Shown here piece by piece: positions 18,391 through 27,458 of a stretch of 64,000 nucleotides of DNA. A program made the translations under genes and the position numbers. The stretch comes from Dyadobacter subterraneus (GTDB lineage: Bacteria; Bacteroidota; Bacteroidia; Cytophagales; Spirosomataceae). Under the pieces are notes generated by a model that had not been told where the DNA came from, searched no databases, and saw nothing but the letters and a program-made list of their open reading frames with translations. Location of the stretch: NCBI RefSeq assembly GCF_015221875.1, contig NZ_JACYGY010000001.1:3512501-3576500 (forward strand), read 5' to 3'. Each line of letters starts with the position of its first letter. Position 1 is the first letter of the stretch.

Positions 18391-19761
18391 TTATTTCTGT
18401 AAGTGATCTATCTGGCCAGATCTCCTGTTCAATGCCGGTTTAATATATTTTTCAAAGAATTCTGGGTAAAACTTCACAAGGTGGACCAGAGTATTCCATA
18501 AGCTGACACCTATTTCTTTTTTCAAGATCACCTGCGCTACGATAAAACCTATGATATTGGAAACCAGTGTGGCATATGCTGCACCCATCACTCCTATTTT
18601 TTTTATAAAAATATAATTAAGACCAAGGTTAACAATGGTAGTGCCGACAACTACCAGGAATGTAATTTTTGTTTTACCAATAGAATCCAGAATTGTACCA
18701 AATTGTCTTCCATACGGAATTAATAAACAATACAATAAGGTTACGTGAAGAAGTGGTATAGAATCTGTATACTTTTCACCGGCAATAAAGTGTATTACAA
18801 AATCAGAAAAAAAGTACAGAAATAAAACCCCTGGCAACACCAACGCCAGCGTCGTTCCTACCGACTTTTCATATAAATATTTAATTGCACCTGTGCCCTC
18901 CTCCTCCATCCTTTTTGAACTCTGAGGAAACACCACGACGGCAATAGCATTACCCGGTATATCGATCAGGTTAGTGATCCGGACTGCAATGTTAAACGCA
19001 CCCGAAGCTGCCGGAGATAATAGGGCTCCAAGCATCATTTGATCTACTGTACCCGACAAAAGCGAACTGACAGAAGTACCGAAGGCATATTTTCCATATC
19101 CAAACAACCTGTCAAGCCATGGCCGCCCCATGGATAAAGAAAATGTAAAGTTGTGTCTTACATAACGGTAGGCAACAATCAGACTCAAAATAAGACTTAG
19201 TGCCTGCACCCAAACAAGATATACAAGTTCAATCTTGAAATTTGTCAGATAACAAATCAGTACAAAGCCAAAAAACGTAGATTGGCGAACAAGATTGTTA
19301 AGAAAAATACCGTTGAATTTTAAATTGGCTTGCTCAACCGCATTGAACTGCGTTAGTATACCAGAGAAAATAAAAACAATCACATAGCTATAAAGCAGCC
19401 CGATCAACTGAGGTGATGACCAGATCCGGCTTAGATATGGTGCGAATATGACAAGCAGCAAAATACTGGCAGCCGAAACAAGACCACTAATAAAAGTAGA
19501 TGCCGCAATAATTTCAGGATGTTCTTTTTTATCAGAAGACGACAGATATTTTATAAGAGCGTTTTGAATAAGACCACTCCTGATTGCTTCAAGAATTGTA
19601 GTAACAGACATAAATAATGTCCAAACCCCGAAATCTTGCTTATTTAATACACGCACTAAAATGTAAAAACCTGCAAATCCAAAAAATACCCCTGAAAAGT
19701 TCTGGAGAACATTTAGTATTCCTGATTTAACCCAATAATGACCTTTTGACTTGTCTTCCAT
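18391..19761 (-). CDS. Wzx-type polysaccharide flippase
   Basis: A 456-residue membrane protein with about 12-14 hydrophobic segments of the MATE/MVF superfamily (polysaccharide biosynthesis type). LQNFSGVFFGFAGFYILVRVLNKQDFGVWTL at the N-terminus is a typical opening of Wzx/RfbX proteins. It should move the lipid-linked EPS repeat unit across the inner membrane for polymerisation. It lies between the fucosyltransferase gene and the gene at 19766, with gaps of 5 and 4 bases. Confidence 0.88.
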   Translation of the reverse strand: MEDKSKGHYWVKSGILNVLQNFSGVFFGFAGFYILVRVLNKQDFGVWTLFMSVTTILEAIRSGLIQNALIKYLSSSDKKEHPEIIAASTFISGLVSAASILLLVIFAPYLSRIWSSPQLIGLLYSYVIVFIFSGILTQFNAVEQANLKFNGIFLNNLVRQSTFFGFVLICYLTNFKIELVYLVWVQALSLILSLIVAYRYVRHNFTFSLSMGRPWLDRLFGYGKYAFGTSVSSLLSGTVDQMMLGALLSPAASGAFNIAVRITNLIDIPGNAIAVVVFPQSSKRMEEEGTGAIKYLYEKSVGTTLALVLPGVLFLYFFSDFVIHFIAGEKYTDSIPLLHVTLLYCLLIPYGRQFGTILDSIGKTKITFLVVVGTTIVNLGLNYIFIKKIGVMGAAYATLVSNIIGFIVAQVILKKEIGVSLWNTLVHLVKFYPEFFEKYIKPALNRRSGQIDHLQK

Positions 19762-19765
19762 TATT

Positions 19766-20794
19766 TCAGGGATTTACAAAATACTTATCAACGAAAGTTT
19801 TAACGTCCTCATCCGTTTTAGCGTGATAAATACTTGCTCCGGAAAACTTGGGGTATAACTTTTCAAAACATTTAAAATGATGCTCCGGGCCTTTCTTGGA
19901 AAGAATCAGATTAATTCCGCCAAAATAGCTGGCCAATGTGGCTGTTCCGCCGTGTATGGATATAAAATGAGAAGCGTTTGCGTAAACCATCATTTGCAAA
20001 TGATTGAAATTACGCGCTTTTGCCTTATTTTCAGTATACAGGTCTTCCATTAAAATCACTTCCGGATACTCCTTAGCCAACCAGCTGAACTCATCCATAT
20101 CATAGATATCACTGTTATCCATTGTGATATTTTGCGGACGTGGCCTGTTATAGATAACCGTGTACTTATCTTTCAGAAGGTCAAGTATATACGTAAGCAT
20201 TTCTATGCTGTAAAAACTGATGGGCGGACCGTCCCATTCCATATTGTAGCGATTTGCTATAATAAGGATCGGCTTCTCGTATACGTAAATTTCGTTTTTA
20301 TATTCTTCTTTGAGTGGCACAGGCAGCCACTTTTTCATATCGTAATCCTGGCTGTACAAAATGCGTGGCATTTCAAAATTGTAATTGCCCTCATTCGTTC
20401 TTGTGTCAAAACGTTCCTCATGGTTTTCAGAGAAAAAGTACATTTCTCTTGTATATTTTGAAGAATGTGTACTTTTCAAAGTACCATTCTTAAAATGCCA
20501 GTACGCAAACGGAAGTACAAATTGAAGTTCAGGAGCAAACTCTCCGTTGAACGAAAGGTCTTTATATTTCGGCTTGAAAAGATAATCTTTTAACAAATAT
20601 TTCCACTGCACGACCTGGCAGTAATAGGTATCCCGGTAATAATACTTCAAGTCTAATGGTAAACGCCCATACCTAATTCGCACAATAAAACTTAAAACTT
20701 TATTTAACATATTCAAATATCGTTGAGCTGGTTTACCACTCTGGGCCTTCAAATTTAAAGCCTTTTTTAAAAGTTTTCCAAAAAAAACTGTCAA
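19766..20794 (-). CDS. unrecognised protein of EPS locus, possible GT-B-like glycosyltransferase
   Basis: A 342-residue protein I do not recognise. It has a basic N-terminus without signal peptide, an aromatic-rich first half (YYYRDTYYCQVVQWKYLL), and a second half that looks Rossmann-like: PILIIANRYNMEW, YTVIYNRPRP, VILMEDL, and HFISIHGGTATLASYFGG close to the end. A late H-G-G-T segment at a strand-loop-helix is seen in some GT-B enzymes at the donor site. Its position as first gene of the flippase/fucosyltransferase operon supports a role in EPS assembly. The call is inference. Confidence 0.45.
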   Translation of the reverse strand: MTVFFGKLLKKALNLKAQSGKPAQRYLNMLNKVLSFIVRIRYGRLPLDLKYYYRDTYYCQVVQWKYLLKDYLFKPKYKDLSFNGEFAPELQFVLPFAYWHFKNGTLKSTHSSKYTREMYFFSENHEERFDTRTNEGNYNFEMPRILYSQDYDMKKWLPVPLKEEYKNEIYVYEKPILIIANRYNMEWDGPPISFYSIEMLTYILDLLKDKYTVIYNRPRPQNITMDNSDIYDMDEFSWLAKEYPEVILMEDLYTENKAKARNFNHLQMMVYANASHFISIHGGTATLASYFGGINLILSKKGPEHHFKCFEKLYPKFSGASIYHAKTDEDVKTFVDKYFVNP

Positions 20795-20808
20795 TAGACT
20801 TCTAATCT

Positions 20809-20816
20809 CAAAAGTA
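20809..20816 (-). promoter_or_regulatory. -7 box match for the minus-strand operon
   Basis: Read on the minus strand this is TACTTTTG, a full match to TAnnTTTG, 15 bases before the start at 20794. A TTTG lies only 12 nt upstream, closer than usual, so the promoter is tentative. Confidence 0.3.
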
Positions 20817-20850
20817 GAATTAATTTGTCAAAAAAAAATAAAATATTACA

Positions 20851-20898
20851 GTTATTGAATCAAACCGTTTTATTCTTTATTCAATAACTATAACTTTG
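20851..20898 (+). promoter_or_regulatory. 10-bp inverted repeat and -7 box upstream of the GT2 gene at 20946
   Basis: GTTATTGAAT (20851-20860) is perfectly repeated in inverse orientation as ATTCAATAAC (20879-20888) with an 18-nt spacer. TAACTTTG, a full match to TAnnTTTG, follows at 20891-20898. This lies in the 151-bp gap between divergent EPS operons and may be an operator. Confidence 0.45.
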
Positions 20899-20945
20899 GT
20901 AAAAAATCAGTTCCTTTATATACTCAACAATTGCTTTAAAAGTTT

Positions 20946-21809
20946 ATGTCCCTTTTCAGTCTTCCTGCGTGGTCCAAGTCACACCTGTATCCAGGTAAAA
21001 GGTTCGATGATTTGACAACGGCTGAAATTGAAGATCTCAGAAGCAGGATTAGCTCTTTTAGCTCTGATCATGCAGATGTTTCAATCGTGATTCCTGTTTG
21101 GAATGAACAAGATAATGTTTTTCGTACTTTATCTTCGTTATCCTCAAATAAGACGGATTATCAGGTTGAAATTATAGTTATAAATAACAATTCCACAGAC
21201 AGAACGCAGGAAGTAATCGATAAAATTGGAGTCATAAATTATCTTCAACCGAAACAAGGTACGCCTTTTGCGAGGCAGCTTGGACTGGAAAAGGCAAAAG
21301 GTAAATACTATCTCTGCGCTGACGCGGATACTTTATATCCTCCGCAATGGATTAATCAAATGGTAGGCCCCATGGCAACGGATTCTGAGGTAACTGGTGT
21401 TTATGGACGTTATTCCTTCATTCCCCCAGACGGAAGCAGCAGATTAGGTCTGACATTTTATGAACTACTGACCTCAATAATAATAAGAGTCCGGCAACGT
21501 AAAAGGGAATATTTAAATGTATATGGTTTTAACATGGGTTTTATCACCAGTGTTGGGATTAGTACCGGAGGGTTTAACGTAATCGGCGACCGGCAGTATG
21601 CAGGTGTTGTCGGAAGTGATTATGCTAACGATGCAGAAGACGGGCGCATGGCGAGAAATCTCCGGACAAAAGGAAGGTTGGCTCTTGTTTCACATCCCAA
21701 AGCACGTGTTTTTACTTCATCAAGGCGTCTAATGGATGACGGTAGTATATGGAATGCATTTATAAACCGGGCAAAATTGCAATTGAAAATTTTCCGTGAG
21801 TTTATGTAG
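20946..21809 (+). CDS. family 2 glycosyltransferase
   Basis: A 287-residue GT-A enzyme. VSIVIPVWNEQDNVFRTL, IIVINNNSTDRTQEV, the DxD-type LCADADTLYPPQW and a later DAEDGRMARNL match GT2. No membrane helix is obvious. It is the first of four plus-strand EPS genes (20946-24663). The ATG at 20946 follows an A/T-rich leader and a good -7 box at 20891. Confidence 0.85.
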   Translation: MSLFSLPAWSKSHLYPGKRFDDLTTAEIEDLRSRISSFSSDHADVSIVIPVWNEQDNVFRTLSSLSSNKTDYQVEIIVINNNSTDRTQEVIDKIGVINYLQPKQGTPFARQLGLEKAKGKYYLCADADTLYPPQWINQMVGPMATDSEVTGVYGRYSFIPPDGSSRLGLTFYELLTSIIIRVRQRKREYLNVYGFNMGFITSVGISTGGFNVIGDRQYAGVVGSDYANDAEDGRMARNLRTKGRLALVSHPKARVFTSSRRLMDDGSIWNAFINRAKLQLKIFREFM

Positions 21810-21867
21810 TTTTTAAATTACCTGAATTGAATAAGTGTAACAGACATTCCATTTTAAACTCAACGTT

Positions 21868-22758
21868 ATGAATAGAGAGAATACTATAAACATTGTAATG
21901 GCTAGTGACAATCACTATGCGATATTACTCGGTGCACTGATTAAATCCATTGAAGTTAATCACAAGACAAGTGAGAAAATAAATTTGTATGTGATTGATG
22001 ATGGCATTTCAAAAGATAATCAGGAAAAGATCCGTGCTTCTGCCAGCCCGGAAATTGTCAGCATTTTCTGGTTTAAAACCAGCAACGTAATTCCTGAGAA
22101 TATTAAGATCCCGGTAGACAAATCGGCCTTCCCGATTACAACTTATTTAAGGCTCTTCGCACCATATATCTTACCGGCAGGAACCGAACGATACATTTAT
22201 CTGGATGTGGATATGATTGTATTGTCCGATATATCGGATTTATGGAAAACTGATCTGAACAACAATCTGATTGCTGCGGTTCAGGATCTTTCCGAAACTG
22301 CCGGCAGTCCCTGGGGCGGAATTCCTAACTACAAAGAGCTGGGTATAGCGCCGGAAGCCAAATACTTCAACGCCGGTATGATGATTGTTGATGTTGTACA
22401 ATGGCTTAAAGAGGATATTACTAATAAAGTAATTCAATGCCTGCACGACAATCTTGAATCTGTAAATTTTGCTGACCAGTATGGCCTCAACGTAATTCTG
22501 GTGAACAGGTGGCAGGCACTGGACCCAAGATGGAATTCCTTTTCCATCCTCGATACAAAAGATCCTTTTCTAATTCATTACCTGGATATAAAACCAATTT
22601 TCCGGTCTTACAAAAGCATCCCACGGTATCAGGACGAATTTTATAAATATCTGAGGCTGACGCCGTGGAAAAACCATAAGCCTATTCCGGATTACGTAAG
22701 AATGTCCCGCAAGGCCATCAACAAAGTAAGAAAAATCATGTCCGCCTATTTAAAATAA
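21868..22758 (+). CDS. family 8 glycosyltransferase
   Basis: A 296-residue GT8 enzyme. NIVMASDNHYAILLGALIKSIEVN at the N-terminus, YIYLDVDMIVL with the metal-binding DxD, YFNAGMMIVD and FADQYGLNVIL, then FLIHYLD near the C-terminus are the usual GT8 blocks. Such retaining enzymes often add galactose or glucose to lipopolysaccharide or capsule chains. The next GT gene starts 6 bases after its stop. Confidence 0.9.
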   Translation: MNRENTINIVMASDNHYAILLGALIKSIEVNHKTSEKINLYVIDDGISKDNQEKIRASASPEIVSIFWFKTSNVIPENIKIPVDKSAFPITTYLRLFAPYILPAGTERYIYLDVDMIVLSDISDLWKTDLNNNLIAAVQDLSETAGSPWGGIPNYKELGIAPEAKYFNAGMMIVDVVQWLKEDITNKVIQCLHDNLESVNFADQYGLNVILVNRWQALDPRWNSFSILDTKDPFLIHYLDIKPIFRSYKSIPRYQDEFYKYLRLTPWKNHKPIPDYVRMSRKAINKVRKIMSAYLK

Positions 22759-22764
22759 ATTTAC

Positions 22765-23523
22765 ATGTTCAATTTTCCGAACGTTACACTTCTTATTACT
22801 CATTACAACAGGAGCAGCTCTCTCGAAAGATTATTGGCTTCATTCGAAAAACTTGATTGTAAATTTGGTGATATAGTTGTTTCTGATGACTGCAGCAAAC
22901 CGGAAAATCTGGCGCGGGTCAATCAGTTAAGGGAAACTTATAACTTCCGTTTGGTTACAACACCAGTTAATAAGGGACTTGGTAACAATATTAATAAAGG
23001 CCAGGACGCGGTTAATACCGAATATACGTTATACGTACAGGAAGATTTTGTGCCTCAGGAAATTTTCCCGGCAAATTTACAAAAAGCAGTATCCTTTATC
23101 ACGGAAAGAAAAGACCTGGATATGGTCAGATTCTATGCGTATTTCAAATATCCCTATTTGAAGCCATACCGGGATGGATTTTCGGAAATGATATTTAAAC
23201 TTTCCAATCCTGGTTATAAGAAATTTTATTATTACAGCGACCACCCTCACCTGCGAAGAAGTAATTTCTTTGAAAAATTCGGCAGATATAGAGAAGGAAT
23301 AAGACTGGAAGCTACTGAGTATCAAATGATGATTTCCTTTCTTAAACAAAAAGGCAAGGCGTTGTTTTACGAAGATTACACCGCTTTGTTTGAACAAAAA
23401 AATTCTCAGGAAGAACCCAGTACGGTTCGGAGGAATATGTGGCGTGAAAATGAAAATAAGGTAATGGTCTTTTTAAGATATCTATACCGTAATGTGAAAT
23501 TCAACTATAATTATCTGAGATAG
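22765..23523 (+). CDS. family 2 glycosyltransferase
   Basis: A 252-residue GT-A enzyme. VTLLITHYNRSSSLERLLASF, DIVVSDDCSKPENL and the segment YTLYVQEDFVP at the metal site (QED where DxD is usual) show a somewhat divergent GT2 protein. It is the third gene of the plus-strand EPS operon. Donor sugar unknown. Confidence 0.78.
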   Translation: MFNFPNVTLLITHYNRSSSLERLLASFEKLDCKFGDIVVSDDCSKPENLARVNQLRETYNFRLVTTPVNKGLGNNINKGQDAVNTEYTLYVQEDFVPQEIFPANLQKAVSFITERKDLDMVRFYAYFKYPYLKPYRDGFSEMIFKLSNPGYKKFYYYSDHPHLRRSNFFEKFGRYREGIRLEATEYQMMISFLKQKGKALFYEDYTALFEQKNSQEEPSTVRRNMWRENENKVMVFLRYLYRNVKFNYNYLR

Positions 23524-23538
23524 AGAATTCATTCTCGC

Positions 23539-24663
23539 ATGAATATGAAAAAATCTTATCTTAATAATTTAAAAGGATTGGATTTGCTACGTTTTTTTCT
23601 GTCTGTTTCAGTTATAATTTGGCACTACCAGCATTTTTTTTATCCATCGATTCCTTATTCCAGTCATGACTTATTTCTGACAAGTCAGCCGTTTTTTTCT
23701 TTTTTCAAGTTTTTTTACACGGATGGATACTACGCTGTCCAGGTTTTCTGGCTGATAAGCGGTGTAATTTTTTACAAGATATATCAGGATCGGATCAATG
23801 ATGGAAAGATTACTTTTTCACAGTTTATTACAAACCGCTTTTCCAGACTTTATCCGCTTCATATCCTGACCTTGCTGCTTACTATTATTTTGCAACATCT
23901 TTATTTTCAAAGACATAACAGCTACTTTATCTATCCTCACAATTCTGTTCAGGCTTTTTTCCAGCATTTGTTTTTTGTTCAGGCCTGGGGGGATAATAAA
24001 TCTTCTTTTAATGGCCCAACGTGGAGTGTCTCCATTGAAATATTCGTTTATTTCATTTTTTTCTGTGTCTGCGCTTCCGGATTTATCCGAAAAGCCAAGG
24101 GGCTGCTGATAACTTTTCTCTTTTTTATGATGATAAAAAAGTGGGGTCTTATATTTGAAAGCGATGATGTCTCATCCAGTATATATTTATTCTTTGCAGG
24201 ATGTATTTTAATTAAATGTTTTGATACACTTAAAAATAATAAACCTGCACAATTCCTTATCCTTGGCATCCTTTTCGCGTCATGGTTTTTTACTCAGCAT
24301 GTCTACTCACTTGTTGAGCCCATATATTCGCGGGCAACAGGCTTCCTGGATCCGGATCTAATTTCCTTTTCTTGCTTCATCGTATGGGGATTTATAACTA
24401 TTTTCAATTTGAGTATTTTTGACAAAGTTCCGGACAAGTTCTTTCAGTTTTTTGGAGATATGACCTACTCAACTTATCTGACTCATTTCCCGGTACAAAT
24501 CATCTTTTACCTCATCATTGCCCCGACTGATTATAAGGTATTTTATTCGCCAGTGATATTTATTAGCTACCTGATAAGTGTTTTTGTTACTGGACGATTG
24601 GTCTTTGTGTATTTTGAACTACCGGTTCAGAACAGATTAAGGATATTATTTACGAAGAAATGA
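23539..24663 (+). CDS. membrane acyltransferase of the OafA/YrhL type (Acyltransferase 3)
   Basis: A 374-residue protein with about ten hydrophobic segments. LKGLDLLRFFLSVSVIIWHYQHFF is the typical first block with the conserved R and H; WSVSIEIFVYFIFF and the late YSTYLTHFPVQ are further conserved points. Such enzymes add O-acetyl or other acyl groups to sugars of surface polymers. Its 3' end overlaps the converging polymerase gene by 14 bases. Confidence 0.88.
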   Translation: MNMKKSYLNNLKGLDLLRFFLSVSVIIWHYQHFFYPSIPYSSHDLFLTSQPFFSFFKFFYTDGYYAVQVFWLISGVIFYKIYQDRINDGKITFSQFITNRFSRLYPLHILTLLLTIILQHLYFQRHNSYFIYPHNSVQAFFQHLFFVQAWGDNKSSFNGPTWSVSIEIFVYFIFFCVCASGFIRKAKGLLITFLFFMMIKKWGLIFESDDVSSSIYLFFAGCILIKCFDTLKNNKPAQFLILGILFASWFFTQHVYSLVEPIYSRATGFLDPDLISFSCFIVWGFITIFNLSIFDKVPDKFFQFFGDMTYSTYLTHFPVQIIFYLIIAPTDYKVFYSPVIFISYLISVFVTGRLVFVYFELPVQNRLRILFTKK

Positions 24664-26122
24664 TTTCAGCACGCTGTGCTTTTTTATCCAAATTGTATGA
24701 TATCTGGATAATAGCTATCGCCAGATAAAACAAAAGATTATTGGGATACTGAACGAGCGCTTCCTGCGGGAAATTACCAATATTGAGGGCAAAAAGCACG
24801 AGCGTCATAGCCAGACAATACATTCGCAGCTCCGGATTTCGAATTTGATAAAACTTTTCAATTCCTGATTTTAGTACAATAAACATTAGCCAGCAGAAAA
24901 TAAACAGGCCGATCCATCCTGTTTCTACCGCAACACGCATATACCCGCTATCCGGAGGAAAATTTGCCAAAAATGAATAGGGAGCAAATCTTACACCCCA
25001 CATACCCGTAGCACCAAGCCCACCTCCCATGGGATGTGAAATGATATAAGGCTGAATCCGCTTTTGATTTTGCTTTCGCACATTATAAGATGCATCTTCC
25101 GATGGCCTGAATGCACTTTGAAACCTTACCAATGATGCATTCCCTGTTGGCATGTAGATCATTACTGCAATAATAAATGCTGCAATACCAGAAAAAATCA
25201 TGATTTGCCTGCTAAAATGCAGCACCGCAAAAAGAATTAAAGTTGCAGGCACTAAAACATAAGCTCCTCTGGTCCCGGAAAAAAGCATTGCATTCAGCAT
25301 CAGTACAGTAAAGCAAACCAGTACAATTTTCTTCCATCTTAATAACGGTCCGGATATAAGGGCAATACATAAAACTGCTGTAATGACCATATTGTAGGAA
25401 AACTCAACAGGATCGGAAAAAATAGCGTACTTACGCCAATGCCCGTCAATGTAAAGCAAACTGACAGAAAGTGGGTCACTTTCCATTCCCGCCAGCTCTG
25501 CGGGAGCAATGCCAATATATTCCTGCTTGTAAGCATGAAGCATGGCTATGCAAGCCAGCGCCAGCCAAAGGGTAAGAACAAAACGGACAGCTTTTATCGT
25601 GTTTATCTGGTATACAAAAACAAAGTACATAAGCGTGATAACCGCTATGGTTCTGACTGTATAAACCCATGCTAATCTCGACTCTGCCCACGGATTAATA
25701 ACCTCCAGCAAGTTGTACCCTATCCAGATGAAAATCATCGTGGCCACAGGTCCTTTAAACATCGACCAATCCGGATTATTTTTTTGCTTTATAAAAAATC
25801 CCAGAATAAGTAGCGCCTGCATACCATCCAGAATCGTCCCCATGGGAAAATCTACGCCTAATCTCAGTATGAAGAAAAGCAAAAAGGCCGTACTGATGAT
25901 ACAGGAAATTCCAAATAATGGATAAGCAACCATTCCATAAACTACCGGAATTCCTATCATTAACACTAAAAGCAAAAGTCCTGTAACGATTCCCCCCTTA
26001 ATTGTGACGACACCCAACGCTACCGCAATCAGCATTATCGTTATTGCACCTAACGGTGTCTGGAGAAAACCTAACAGCGATCCTCTTTTAATTTGTAAAC
26101 GTATATCCCGGAGAGTTTTCAA
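24650..26122 (-). CDS. O-antigen ligase/polymerase-like membrane protein (Wzy_C)
   Basis: A 490-residue protein with about 11-12 hydrophobic segments. The long periplasmic loop with HPMGGGLGATGMWG and the PDSGYMRVAVETGWIGLFIF stretch is the signature of the O-antigen ligase/Wzy_C superfamily. In this context it probably polymerises repeat units. The start is taken as TTG at 26120-26122, because no ATG in frame is available upstream. It lies 17 bases after the small membrane protein gene at 26140. Confidence 0.82.
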   Translation of the reverse strand: MKTLRDIRLQIKRGSLLGFLQTPLGAITIMLIAVALGVVTIKGGIVTGLLLLVLMIGIPVVYGMVAYPLFGISCIISTAFLLFFILRLGVDFPMGTILDGMQALLILGFFIKQKNNPDWSMFKGPVATMIFIWIGYNLLEVINPWAESRLAWVYTVRTIAVITLMYFVFVYQINTIKAVRFVLTLWLALACIAMLHAYKQEYIGIAPAELAGMESDPLSVSLLYIDGHWRKYAIFSDPVEFSYNMVITAVLCIALISGPLLRWKKIVLVCFTVLMLNAMLFSGTRGAYVLVPATLILFAVLHFSRQIMIFSGIAAFIIAVMIYMPTGNASLVRFQSAFRPSEDASYNVRKQNQKRIQPYIISHPMGGGLGATGMWGVRFAPYSFLANFPPDSGYMRVAVETGWIGLFIFCWLMFIVLKSGIEKFYQIRNPELRMYCLAMTLVLFALNIGNFPQEALVQYPNNLLFYLAIAIIQISYNLDKKAQRAEIISS

Positions 26123-26139
26123 TGAACTGGATACATTTT

Positions 26140-26283
26140 TTAAAAGAATAAAATTTTAAGAAAAAAGAAGAACACGCTGACACCGGCTAACAATAAGGAG
26201 ACAAGTCGCGTGATGGTTTCTACCTTGGTCAACGATCTCTCCTCAATTTGCTCTTGAATCTTCTTTGTCGGGAATATTTTCAT
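26140..26283 (-). CDS. small 47-residue single-pass membrane protein inside the EPS operon
   Basis: An ATG at 26281-26283 opens a 47-codon frame ending with TAA at 26140-26142. The protein has a basic/polar N-terminus (MKIFPTKKIQEQIEERSLTK) followed by a hydrophobic helix (RLVSLLLAGVSVFFFFLKIL). It fits into the operon with an 11-base gap after the GT2 stop and a 17-base gap before the polymerase, which would otherwise be a 172-base hole in a tightly packed operon. No family recognised. It may be an accessory subunit of the co-polymerase or polymerase. Confidence 0.6.
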   Translation of the reverse strand: MKIFPTKKIQEQIEERSLTKVETITRLVSLLLAGVSVFFFFLKILFF

Positions 26284-26294
26284 CACAAAACAAT

Positions 26295-27458
26295 TTAAAC
26301 CCTTTTAACATTATGCTTGGTGGCAACCGAGATCTTGTTAGCTCTTTTTACCTTTAACAAAGACAAAATCTGAAAGAACATAAACTGGGGAATACCTTTT
26401 AACGACTGATAAATTTTCTGGTCCGTTTGGCTCTTTGCCAAAGAAAGAAAAAAACCCGCCACAAAAATGATCATTGCCATGAGCCAATAAACAGCTGCAA
26501 TTGGCTCAAAAATCAGATTTATCAGCATAAACAGTACAGATAATAACAGGAAAATAAAAAGCGGCGGCCTGATTAGTACCAAACCGAAAAGAAATTTGTT
26601 CCAGTCGAATTTTGTAATGCCGCTGCCCAAAAGTCCAAATCCCAATGAAAAATAGCGAAACCAGGTATTGATCCATCTTGCGCGCTGGTTGACTAATTGT
26701 TCCGAACCAGTTGTTTTTTCGTCTAATACAATTGCGTTTTCAGCAAATGCAATACGATGTCCTCTACTTACGATGGCATGTTGTAAAACTTTATCAAAAC
26801 CTGCTCCGGAAATATCCAGATTTTCCAGGCATTCTCTGTATAATCTGGTTGTGAACGCCATTCCTGAGCCAGCCAATGTTGCAGAAGATCCTGCACCAAA
26901 TAAGACTTTCCCGTCATAGTAATGATAGTAAATATCTCTTGCTGCGTCCAGCCGGGCATACATCGTATCTATATTCTTCGCATTTCTTACACCCTGAACG
27001 GCTTGGTAGCCTGCCTGAAAATACGTGTTCAAAACATTAAGATAATCCGCAGAAACCAAATTATCACTGTCAATAATTGTCAGGTGTGTATGGTTTCTTT
27101 TAAAATTTTTTATCGCATGGAAATGTGATCGTACGTTCCCCGCCAGAACCTGATCCGGTCTAAGAAGTACTACTTTCTCAGATGAAAAATTAAGATTGGA
27201 AATATCACAATTGTCGGCCACGACATAAATTAAATAATTGTCATAACCCATGGCCAACACGGAGTCCACCACTTCCGGAAGTTGATCAGTCTGTTCATAG
27301 GCTGTGATAATTACGGCATAATCAGGTAAAATATTAGTAAATACAATGTGCTTATCCCTGCCTCTGATCTCTTTGATTATAGCCAGCAATAATGGAAACA
27401 CAAGCTGAAATCCAATAAAGACTTGTATTGATATCCATATGAACTTTAATATGATCAT
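26295..27458 (-). CDS. membrane family 2 glycosyltransferase with C-terminal membrane helices
   Basis: A 387-residue protein. One membrane helix at the N-terminus, a GT-A core (DYAVIITAYEQTDQLPEVV, LIYVVADNCD, LTIIDSDNL with DxD), the QxxRW-type segment QRARWINTWFR, then three or four C-terminal hydrophobic segments. QxxRW is typical of processive GT2 enzymes such as cellulose or hyaluronan synthases. It overlaps the Wzc-like gene by 4 bases, so the two are co-translated. Confidence 0.85.
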   Translation of the reverse strand: MIILKFIWISIQVFIGFQLVFPLLLAIIKEIRGRDKHIVFTNILPDYAVIITAYEQTDQLPEVVDSVLAMGYDNYLIYVVADNCDISNLNFSSEKVVLLRPDQVLAGNVRSHFHAIKNFKRNHTHLTIIDSDNLVSADYLNVLNTYFQAGYQAVQGVRNAKNIDTMYARLDAARDIYYHYYDGKVLFGAGSSATLAGSGMAFTTRLYRECLENLDISGAGFDKVLQHAIVSRGHRIAFAENAIVLDEKTTGSEQLVNQRARWINTWFRYFSLGFGLLGSGITKFDWNKFLFGLVLIRPPLFIFLLLSVLFMLINLIFEPIAAVYWLMAMIIFVAGFFLSLAKSQTDQKIYQSLKGIPQFMFFQILSLLKVKRANKISVATKHNVKRV

